A DNA stretch of 6,745 nucleotides from JAENVU01 sp964639075. GTDB taxonomy: Bacteria > Actinomycetota > Acidimicrobiia > IMCC26256 > JAENVU01. A program made the position numbers and the translations under genes. Where the stretch lies: positions 1 to 6,745 of the forward strand of contig CAZXCB010000185.1 in NCBI GenBank assembly GCA_964639075.1, given 5' to 3'. Shown here piece by piece: positions 1-5,565 of the stretch (position 1 is its first letter; each line of letters starts with the position of its first letter). The notes beneath the pieces are model-generated. The model did no database searches, was not told where the DNA came from, and was given only the letters and a program-made list of their open reading frames with translations.

Positions 1-560
1 TTGAGCTCGCCGGCCGCCGCGATCCAGGGCACCAGGGTCAGGTGGATGAAGAGGGTGTTCTCCTTCCCCACCTCCTGGCGGAACTGCCGGATCGCCTCGA
101 GGAACGGCAGCGACTCGATGTCGCCGACGGTGCCGCCGACCTCGGTGATGACGACGTCGATGTCCTCGGTCGCGAGCGACAGGATGCGGTCCTTGATCTC
201 GTTCGTGATGTGCGGGATCACCTGCACCGTGTCACCGAGGTACGCGCCGTGGCGCTCCTTGGCGAGCACCGACTGGTAGATCGAGCCGGTCGTCGCGTTG
301 CTCTTGCGGTTCAGCGGCACGTCGACGAAGCGCTCGTAGTGCCCGAGGTCGAGGTCGGTCTCGCCGCCGTCGTCGGTGACGAACACCTCACCGTGCTGGA
401 ACGGGTTCATCGTTCCGGGATCGACGTTGATGTAGGGGTCGAGCTTCTGCATGGTGACCCGGAGTCCACGGCTCTTCAGGAGCCGTCCGAGCGACGATGC
501 CGTGAGCCCCTTGCCGAGGCTCGACGCGACACCGCCCGTCACGAAGATGTGCTTCGTCAA
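1..560 (-). CDS. pyrG: CTP synthase, N-terminal part (cut by left edge)
   Basis: CTP synthase makes CTP from UTP, ATP and glutamine in the cytoplasm, the last step of de novo pyrimidine nucleotide synthesis. About 186 residues of the N-terminal synthetase (amidoligase) domain are present; the rest of that domain and the C-terminal glutaminase lie beyond the left edge. The protein opens MTKHIFVTGGVASSLGKG, which contains the nucleotide-binding P-loop. It continues with QKLDPYINVDPGTMNP, FQHGEVFVTDDGGETDLDLG, HYERF, TEVGGTVGDIES and VPWIAAAGEL, all hallmarks of the family. The P-loop reads GGVASSLGKG where GGVVSSLGKG is usual, a mild change. The start is TTG at 560-558. It places the family's standard first residues exactly at the N terminus and has a GGAGG seven bases upstream. 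The gene diverges from the GT39-like gene starting at 822. Identification is essentially certain. Confidence 0.97.
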   Translation of the reverse strand, partial: MTKHIFVTGGVASSLGKGLTASSLGRLLKSRGLRVTMQKLDPYINVDPGTMNPFQHGEVFVTDDGGETDLDLGHYERFVDVPLNRKSNATTGSIYQSVLAKERHGAYLGDTVQVIPHITNEIKDRILSLATEDIDVVITEVGGTVGDIESLPFLEAIRQFRQEVGKENTLFIHLTLVPWIAAAGEL

Positions 561-567
561 CCCTCTA

Positions 568-572
568 CCTCC
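568..572 (-). promoter_or_regulatory. Ribosome binding site of pyrG
   Basis: The minus strand reads GGCGGAGGTAGAGGG directly before TTG. The GGAGG core is seven bases from the TTG, which is good Shine-Dalgarno spacing. It supports the non-ATG start of pyrG. Confidence 0.75.
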
Positions 573-652
573 GCCGTCCCGTTCCGCGGGCGCGTGGTGC
601 TCCTCCGGACGGAGTGCGGGTCCCGAACGCGCCACCTGCTCACGGGAGAGCG

Positions 653-658
653 ACGGTA
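653..658 (-). promoter_or_regulatory. Possible -10 element for pyrG
   Basis: The minus strand reads TACCGT at 658-653, fitting the relaxed TANNNT actinobacterial -10 pattern, about 93 bases upstream of the TTG start. No convincing TTGACA-like -35 lies 16-19 bases further upstream. A perfect 10-base palindrome, TGCCGCGGCA, sits at 662-671 in what would be the spacer and could be an operator or chance. This is weak evidence from pattern only. Confidence 0.25.
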
Positions 659-736
659 CCATGCCGCGGCACGCCCGCCGGTGATCCGGCCTTGTCTGCT
701 CCTCCGCTCGCCGCTCTGTCACGTTGCCAGACGCGG

Positions 737-778
737 CTCGCTCCGGAGCTGCTCGCCTCCGCTCGTTCCTCGCTCCGG
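737..778. repeat. Two 10-base direct repeats with a palindrome in the divergent intergenic region
   Basis: CTCGCTCCGG occurs at 737-746 and again at 769-778, 32 bases apart start to start, about three helical turns. The first copy overlaps the perfect palindrome GCTCCGGAGC at 740-749. The stretch is a low-complexity GC-rich run of CTCG/TCCG words, so the repeat may be compositional. Its place between divergent genes makes a regulator-binding role possible but unproven. Confidence 0.35.
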
Positions 779-785
779 CTCGGGT

Positions 786-791
786 GATACT
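786..791 (+). promoter_or_regulatory. Possible -10 element for the GT39-like gene pair
   Basis: GATACT matches TATAAT at four of six positions and lies 30 bases before the ATG at 822. It would give a short leader. The region where a -35 should sit (about 763-768, TCGTTC) is a poor match. It is the most AT-rich hexamer in this GC-rich interval, and support is weak. Confidence 0.22.
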
Positions 792-821
792 CGACCTGCG
801 CATGAACCCGAGAAGCCGCTG

Positions 822-2279
822 ATGCAACCATCGCCAACCGTCCGCACCACGACGTGGCGGTGGTGGCCCGACGCCGCGCTGCTCGCGCTCGGCGCGCTCG
901 CGGTGCGCATCCCCGCCATGTTCGCGCCGACCCAGCTCGGCTACGACGACGGTGGGTACGGGCTCGCCGCGGTCGCGATGCGCCAGGGCTTCGAGCCGTT
1001 CCGGGACATCTTCTCGCCTCAGGGTCCCCTGTTCCTCCCGCTCGTCCACGTCGCCGACCTCGTCGGTCTCGAGCATCGCAACGCGCCGCGCCTCCTGTCG
1101 GTGCTCGCGGGCGTGGTGGTCACGCTCGCGGTGTACTCGATCGGAGTGCAGACCATGGACCGCGGCCGCGCGGTCCTCGCCGCCGCGCTGGCCGGCACGA
1201 GTGGCGTCCTGCTCTGGACCACCGGACCCCTGACGGGCGACGGCCCGGGCGCGATGTTCGCGACCAGTGCCGTCGCGGTCGCGGTCGCGTACCGCACGCG
1301 CCCGTCGTGGCCGCGGGTGCTCGGGATCACCGCGCTCGCCGGCGCGGCCGTGTCCACCAAGAGCCTCCTCGTCGGTCCCGCGCTCGTCGTCGCGTGGGCC
1401 CTCGTCGTCACCCGGCGCCGCTGGCTGCACGCGCTGGTGGTCCCGATCGGCGCGTTCGCCATCGTCACTCTCCTGGCGCTTCCGTGGGGGCTCCAGCACG
1501 TCCTCGACGACTACGTCCGCTACCACCTCGACAAGACGGCGGACCGCAAGCCGCTCGCCAACCTCTCGAAGCTCTGGAACACGTTCCTGCGCCGGGACAC
1601 CTTCCTCGTCGCCCTCGCGGTCGTCGCCCCGCTGAGCGCCCTCACGACCCGCCTGCGGCACCGGTGGCGCCGGCCGGAACCGGACGGCGCCAACGGTGCC
1701 GAGGGGCGGGGTCGGGAGTGGTTCCTCTGGTGGTGGGCGGGGATCGCCTTCGTGGTCCTGCTCGCCCAGGACCCCATGTTCCGCAACCACCTCACCGCCC
1801 TGGTCGCGCCGGCCGCCCTGCTCGTGGCGCGCCACCGCCCCGGCTGGCGGGTCGTCGCGGTCGTCGGCATCGTGACGATCCCCTTCCAGGTGTGGTTCCT
1901 CCGACCGCTCCTCCGCCCGCACGACTTCCAGGGCACGACCGCGCAGATCGTCGACGGGCTGCGCGCGCTGCCCGCGGGTGCGTGGGCCATCTCCGACGAG
2001 CCCGGTCTCGTCTGGCGCGCCGGCCTCGGCACCGACCCGAACTTCGTCGACTCGTCGGTGCTGCGCATCGACAGCAACGTCGACGCGATCAAGATCACCG
2101 AACCGCGGGTCGTGCGCGCCGCGGCGCGCCCGCGCGTCTGCGCGGTGGTCGTCACCTCGGACGAGCGCTTCGGCAGCTTCGAGGACCTCCCGCGCGACCT
2201 GCTCCGACTCGGCTACGACCAGACGGTGGTGCTGCCCGACGGCGGGGGGTTGTTCGTCCGCCCCGGGTGCGATCCGTGA
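822..2279 (+). CDS. GT39-like (GT-C fold) membrane glycosyltransferase, first of a tandem pair
   Basis: A 485-residue integral membrane protein resembling glycosyltransferase family 39 (ArnT/PMT-type) proteins. Such enzymes move a sugar from a polyprenyl-phosphate donor to an acceptor on the outer face of the membrane. A first membrane segment (about 17-35) is followed by LGYDDGGY, whose Asp42-Asp43 sit where GT-C enzymes carry the catalytic acid in the first outer loop. Next come VAMR, PFRDIFSPQGPLFLP (about 59-73), LWTTGPLTGDG (131-141), KSLLV (180-184), PWGL (221-224), YVRYH (231-235) and PMFRNH (318-323). Several hydrophobic segments alternate with Arg-rich loops. From about residue 365 the C terminus is soluble, with SDEPGLVWRAG. 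ATG 822 was chosen because it just precedes the first membrane segment and matches the start of the downstream paralogue. Its ribosome site (GAGAAG, six bases away) is weak. Reading further upstream would run antisense into pyrG. The stop overlaps the next gene's start. Donor and acceptor are unknown. Confidence 0.85.
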   Translation: MQPSPTVRTTTWRWWPDAALLALGALAVRIPAMFAPTQLGYDDGGYGLAAVAMRQGFEPFRDIFSPQGPLFLPLVHVADLVGLEHRNAPRLLSVLAGVVVTLAVYSIGVQTMDRGRAVLAAALAGTSGVLLWTTGPLTGDGPGAMFATSAVAVAVAYRTRPSWPRVLGITALAGAAVSTKSLLVGPALVVAWALVVTRRRWLHALVVPIGAFAIVTLLALPWGLQHVLDDYVRYHLDKTADRKPLANLSKLWNTFLRRDTFLVALAVVAPLSALTTRLRHRWRRPEPDGANGAEGRGREWFLWWWAGIAFVVLLAQDPMFRNHLTALVAPAALLVARHRPGWRVVAVVGIVTIPFQVWFLRPLLRPHDFQGTTAQIVDGLRALPAGAWAISDEPGLVWRAGLGTDPNFVDSSVLRIDSNVDAIKITEPRVVRAAARPRVCAVVVTSDERFGSFEDLPRDLLRLGYDQTVVLPDGGGLFVRPGCDP

Positions 2280-3796
2280 GCCGCACGACCCGGGACTCGT
2301 TGCTCGTCGCGGTGGTGGCCCTGCTCGTCCGCATCCCCGCGTTCTTCGCGCCGCAGCCGCTCGGCTTCGACGACGGCCAGTTCGCGATGTCGGTCGTCGC
2401 CATGCGCCACGGAGGGTTGCCGTTCCGCCAGGTCTTCTCGTCCCAGGGCCCGCTCTTCCTCCCGGTCGCCTGGCTCGGGGACCTGCTCACGTTCCGGCAG
2501 ATCGACTCGCCGCGCGCCGCCTCGGTCGTCGCGGGCGTGGTCCTGGCGGTCCTCGTGCTGCGGCTCGCGCTCCACCTCACCCGCCGCGGCGGCGCGCTGC
2601 TCGCGGCGCTGCTCGTCGCGCTCAGTGGCTCGGTGCTCTGGACCACCGCACCGCTCACCTCCGACGGCATCGCCGAGGCGCTCACCGTCGGCACTGCGCT
2701 CGCGGGCGTCGGCTACTGGCGGGCGCCGAGCCTGCGGCGGGCACTGGTCGTCGGCGCGCTCGCCGGCGCCGCGCTCGCGGTGAAGAGCCTCCTCGTCATC
2801 CCCGGCCTCGCAGCCGCCGGGCTCTGGCTGCTGCTCCGCAAGCGCGTGCGCGACATCGTCGTGGTCCCCCTCACGGCGGTCGCCGTGGTCCTCGCGGTCG
2901 CCGCGCCCTGGGGTCTCGGGCGCGTCTACGACCAGTACGTCCGCTACCACACCGACGCCGTGGCCGACCGGCCCATCGCCGCGAACACGTCGAAGCTCGC
3001 CCGCACCTTGCTCGAACGCGACACACCCCTGCTCGGCGCCGCGCTCGTCGCGCTGGTCGTCGTCCTCGGGCTGCTCGCGTCCCGCCGCCGTCGAGACCAG
3101 ACGGCGAGCTCCCCCACGGTCGGCGAACCAGCACCCGACGGCTTCGCTCCCTGGTGGCCACTGCTCGTCTGGCTGGTCCTGGCCGTCGGCGTCGTCGTCA
3201 CCGAGTCGCCGATGTGGCGCAACCACGTCGCGCACGTCGCGGTGCCGCTCGCGCTGCTCGTCGGCGTCGCAGTCGGACGCGACCTCGGCGCCCGGCGCGG
3301 TGTCGCGATCGCGGCGGTCGTCGCGATCCTGGCCGCGCCGTGGTCGGTCGTGCACCTGGGCGAGCTGCTCCGGCCCCAGGAGCCGACCGGCCGAACCGCC
3401 ATCCTCGAACGCCGGCTGCGCGCCCTGCCCCCGGGCGCGCTGGTCGTCAGCGACACCCCCGGACTCGTGTGGCGCGCCGGCCGGCGGGTGCCGACCAGGT
3501 TCGTCGACGTGTCCATCCTGCGGGTCACCTCGCCGACGAACGACCTCCGGCTCACCGAGGACGACGTCGTGCGCGCGGCGCGGCGGCCCGACGTCTGCGC
3601 CGTCGTCCGCTGGTCGGGCAAGCGCTTCACGCGATTCACCACGCTCGCGGCGCGCCTGCGCGCCGCGGGCTATCGGCCGGTGCTCAAGTCGCACGGGCCC
3701 GAGGTGCTCTGGCGCAAGGTCAGGTGCGCTCCACCGGGAGCCGGCCGATCGAGTCGAACCACCGCAGCGGTGGCACCCGCTCGATCACGCGGCTGA
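2276..3796 (+). CDS. GT39-like (GT-C fold) membrane glycosyltransferase, second of a tandem pair
   Basis: A 506-residue membrane protein that is a clear paralogue of the preceding gene. Its residues 1-250 align without a gap to residues 11-260 of the first protein, with about 48% identity by hand count. Shared blocks are RIPAFFAP, LGFDDG (Asp32-Asp33, the likely catalytic pair), VAMRHG, PFRQVFSSQGPLFLP, LWTTAPLTSDG, KSLLV, PWGL, YVRYH, PMWRNH and, in the soluble C-terminal part, SDTPGLVWRAG and RPDVCAVV. The role is presumably transfer from a polyprenyl-phosphate sugar at the outer membrane face; the substrate cannot be told. It starts at GTG 2276, giving a GTGA overlap with the upstream stop, so the two genes should be translationally coupled. 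An oddity: homology with the first protein ends at about residue 486 (CAP, against the other's CDP plus stop). The final 20 residues are a low-complexity tail read through the antisense of the convergent gene's 3' end. Confidence 0.85.
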   Translation: MSRTTRDSLLVAVVALLVRIPAFFAPQPLGFDDGQFAMSVVAMRHGGLPFRQVFSSQGPLFLPVAWLGDLLTFRQIDSPRAASVVAGVVLAVLVLRLALHLTRRGGALLAALLVALSGSVLWTTAPLTSDGIAEALTVGTALAGVGYWRAPSLRRALVVGALAGAALAVKSLLVIPGLAAAGLWLLLRKRVRDIVVVPLTAVAVVLAVAAPWGLGRVYDQYVRYHTDAVADRPIAANTSKLARTLLERDTPLLGAALVALVVVLGLLASRRRRDQTASSPTVGEPAPDGFAPWWPLLVWLVLAVGVVVTESPMWRNHVAHVAVPLALLVGVAVGRDLGARRGVAIAAVVAILAAPWSVVHLGELLRPQEPTGRTAILERRLRALPPGALVVSDTPGLVWRAGRRVPTRFVDVSILRVTSPTNDLRLTEDDVVRAARRPDVCAVVRWSGKRFTRFTTLAARLRAAGYRPVLKSHGPEVLWRKVRCAPPGAGRSSRTTAAVAPARSRG

Positions 3797-4568
3797 ACGA
3801 GACGAACTCGGACGCGAGGTTCAGCACGATCAGCGCGACGAACACGCCGTTGCGCGTCGTGCGCGAGCACTCCAGCACCACGACGAGCCCCAACACCCCC
3901 CCGAGGATGTTCGCGCCGGTGTCCCCGAGCATGACCCGCTCGCGCAGGTCCTCGGGCAGGACCCCGAGCGCGGCGCCCATCAGCGGCGCGGCCGCGATCC
4001 CCACCGGTCCCGCGCCCGCCACGAACGCGAGGGGCGCGTAGGCGACGAGCGAGCACTTGATCGTCCGGCCCGGCGCGCGGTCGAGGAGGTTCGCGAGGTT
4101 CGCGGCGAGCGCGATCAGGACGGCATCGGCGAAGAGCCGCTGCCACGTGACGAAGCCGGGTGCGGCCGCGAGGACGAGGGCGATCGCGGCTCCGCCGAGG
4201 AGCTTGACCATGCCGCTCGTCAGCCGGCCGTGCGCGAGCGCGCGCAGATGGCCGCGGAAGCCGCGGTCCTCGCCGCCGAGCACGTCGTCGAGGAAGCCGA
4301 GAAGCCCGAAGCCGAACGCGGCGAACAGCACGAGCGGCCGGGCCGCGTTCGCGCCGGGCTCGTCCCCGAGGCCGATCGCGCCGAGCCCGGACCTTCCCGC
4401 CTCCACGACGAGCAGCGCGATCACGATCATGATCCCGGCCGCGGTCGCGACGATGCGGCCGCGGTAGTTGACCCGCTCGAGCGCCGGCGCGGTCATGAGG
4501 TCCCGGCCGCTGATGAGCAGGAACCGCACGGCGAGGAACCCCACGATCCAGCCCAGCACGACGACCAC
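3720..4568 (-). CDS. MraY/WecA-like (GT4 family) polyprenyl-phosphate phosphoglycosyltransferase
   Basis: A 282-residue multi-pass membrane protein of the MraY/WecA/TagO superfamily. These enzymes transfer a sugar phosphate from a UDP-sugar to a polyprenyl phosphate on the cytoplasmic face, starting a wall peptidoglycan or polysaccharide unit. Key motifs are present: N34-Y-R-G near the N terminus; GFLDDVLG (Asp94-Asp95), followed by RGFRGHLRAL and GRLTSGMVK; ANLANLLDRAPGR (Asp163); and LGDTGAN (Asp216). It differs from MraY in having LLDRAPGR where MraY has a TDGLDGL-type sequence, and it is shorter than MraY's usual 320-360 residues, so it is probably not MraY itself. It is last in the steA-mctB operon, 42 bases after the mctB stop. 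No ATG is available. GTG 4568 is the working start, with CTG 4577 or GTG 4559 as alternatives, because the only strong GGAGG lies 25 bases upstream inside a hairpin. Its 3' end overlaps the convergent GT39-like gene. The family call is firm; the exact substrate is unknown. Confidence 0.85.
   Translation of the reverse strand: MVVVLGWIVGFLAVRFLLISGRDLMTAPALERVNYRGRIVATAAGIMIVIALLVVEAGRSGLGAIGLGDEPGANAARPLVLFAAFGFGLLGFLDDVLGGEDRGFRGHLRALAHGRLTSGMVKLLGGAAIALVLAAAPGFVTWQRLFADAVLIALAANLANLLDRAPGRTIKCSLVAYAPLAFVAGAGPVGIAAAPLMGAALGVLPEDLRERVMLGDTGANILGGVLGLVVVLECSRTTRNGVFVALIVLNLASEFVSFSRVIERVPPLRWFDSIGRLPVERT
3747..3786. repeat. Two-tier inverted repeat inside the convergent gene overlap
   Basis: The outer arms GATCGAG (3747-3753) and CTCGATC (3780-3786) are perfect reverse complements. 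Inside them, CCACCG (3759-3764) and CGGTGG (3768-3773) pair around a three-base loop, CAG. The result is a 7 bp stem, a 5/6-base internal loop and a 6 bp stem. Being symmetric, it can fold in transcripts from either side. It encodes the C-terminal residues of the GT4-like protein and the antisense-derived tail of the GT39-like protein. No U-tract follows on either strand, so it is not a textbook intrinsic terminator, though a terminating or pausing role at a convergent junction is plausible. Confidence 0.5.
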
Positions 4569-4591
4569 GCCGAGCAGTCTGCCCGTCGGGG

Positions 4592-4611
4592 GGCCTCCGC
4601 CGGTGGAGGCC
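4592..4611 (-). promoter_or_regulatory. Hairpin between mctB/steB and the GT4-like gene, hiding a Shine-Dalgarno
   Basis: On the minus strand, GGCCTCC and GGAGGCC are perfect 7-base arms around the six-base loop ACCGGC. The 5' arm begins within the TAG stop of mctB. The 3' arm contains the only strong GGAGG (4598-4594) before the GT4-like gene. It is followed by C residues, not U, so it does not look like an intrinsic terminator. Folding would hide the GGAGG, and a ribosome finishing mctB would melt the stem. That arrangement would couple translation of the two genes, but the 25-base distance from GGAGG to the GTG start is long. Confidence 0.45.
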
Positions 4612-5552
4612 TACCTCGCCGAGGGCACCGTCACGACCTTCTCGGGCACGGTCGGGTCCCGTCCGAGCCCGTAGTCGCCGTGGCCACCGGCACCGAGCTC
4701 GGCGAGGGCGAGCACGGTCGCGACCTGTCCGGCCGTCACCTCGACGTCGTCGACGGTGCTGAGCCGGTTGCGCAACGCGTCGGAGCCACCGATCGCGTCG
4801 ATCCACGTCGCGCGGTCGGGCACGTCATCGGTCGCCGCGAACACCTGACCGACGACGACCTCCGCGGCCGCGTCGAGCATCCCGCCCGCGAGCGCGGGTT
4901 CGACCCCGACCGGCAGCGGACTCTGGGGGCCGCCGAGCACCAGACCGCGCGCGCCGGCGGCGAAGTCGGCGACGGTCGGCGCCGGGCTTCCCGCGACGCC
5001 GCTCAAGGTCACGAACTGCGCGGCGGCGAGGTTGCCCAGCACGTCCTCGCCCGTCAACGGCGGGCCGGTGGCGAGACGGCGGCCGAGCAACGCGGCGGCC
5101 TGGGTGCGCAGCGCGGCGGGAGCCCGGGTCGAGAGCCCGGTCGCGTCGCGCAGCGCCGTCAGGTCCTCCGCCCGGTCCAGACCCCATCGCTCCTCGAGCC
5201 AGACGACCCCCGGGACCACCGCGCCCGCGTCGCGCGCGAGCGTCGCTTGGGCGTCGAGCACTCCACCGTCGACGCCACGCTCGGCGACCACCGAGACCCG
5301 CACGCCCGGCAGCGAGCGGCCCACGGCGTAGGCCGCGGTCTGGTCCACGTACCGGTCCGTCGCGGCCGCGTCGCTCTTGAGCTGCTCGTTCTCGGCGCGC
5401 GCCTCGTCGGCGTTCTTCTGGACCTCGTCGATCCGGCCCTGCAGCCGGTCGACGACGCCACGGCCGACGAAGGCGGACCCCAGCACCGTGCCGATCGCGA
5501 TCGCGAGGAAGACCGCGATGATCGACACGACGTGGAAGCGGAAGTTGACCAT
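4611..5552 (-). CDS. mctB: MctB/SteB family protein (annotated copper transporter; probable cell-separation factor)
   Basis: A 313-residue protein of the MctB family. In M. tuberculosis the family member was described as a channel protein limiting copper. In Corynebacterium the homologue SteB works with SteA in cell separation. Visible parts are a short cytoplasmic N terminus (MVNFRFHV), one membrane segment at about 8-29 that ends in the family's GTVLGSAF sequence, then a charged heptad-like coiled coil at about 33-65 (RLQGRIDEVQKNADEARAEN). A mixed alpha/beta outer domain follows, ending in the conserved block STVDDVEVTAGQVATVLALAEL and GGHGDYG. There is no cysteine, and only two His and two Met, so no obvious copper site is visible. 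ATG 5552 has an AGGA about eight bases upstream. The gene begins 13 bases after the steA stop, so the two are surely co-transcribed. With steA as its partner, a division role in the envelope is the better guess here. Confidence 0.9.
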   Translation of the reverse strand: MVNFRFHVVSIIAVFLAIAIGTVLGSAFVGRGVVDRLQGRIDEVQKNADEARAENEQLKSDAAATDRYVDQTAAYAVGRSLPGVRVSVVAERGVDGGVLDAQATLARDAGAVVPGVVWLEERWGLDRAEDLTALRDATGLSTRAPAALRTQAAALLGRRLATGPPLTGEDVLGNLAAAQFVTLSGVAGSPAPTVADFAAGARGLVLGGPQSPLPVGVEPALAGGMLDAAAEVVVGQVFAATDDVPDRATWIDAIGGSDALRNRLSTVDDVEVTAGQVATVLALAELGAGGHGDYGLGRDPTVPEKVVTVPSAR

Positions 5553-5565
5553 CGAGAGATCCTGC

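Noticed and set aside
603..614. Short inverted repeat CTCCG-GA-CGGAG in the pyrG leader
   Set aside because: The five-base arms with a two-base gap are expected by chance at this GC content. There is no U-tract or pairing with the ribosome site that would suggest attenuation.
42..821. Plus-strand open frame running upstream of the first GT39-like gene and antisense to pyrG
   Set aside because: It overlaps the certain pyrG N terminus on the other strand, has a charged low-complexity translation unlike any membrane protein, and is open only because of high GC. The gene starts at 822.
854..2275. Long open frame in phase with the second GT39-like gene, overlapping the first
   Set aside because: The translation is Arg/Pro/Ala-rich frame-shadow sequence. 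Homology with the first paralogue begins only after GTG 2276, so this is not a fusion protein.
2213..3694. Minus-strand open frame of nearly 500 codons opposite the second GT39-like gene
   Set aside because: The composition is Asp/Glu/Arg/Gly-rich, as expected from the reverse complement of a high-GC membrane-protein gene. There is no motif, ribosome site or family resemblance.
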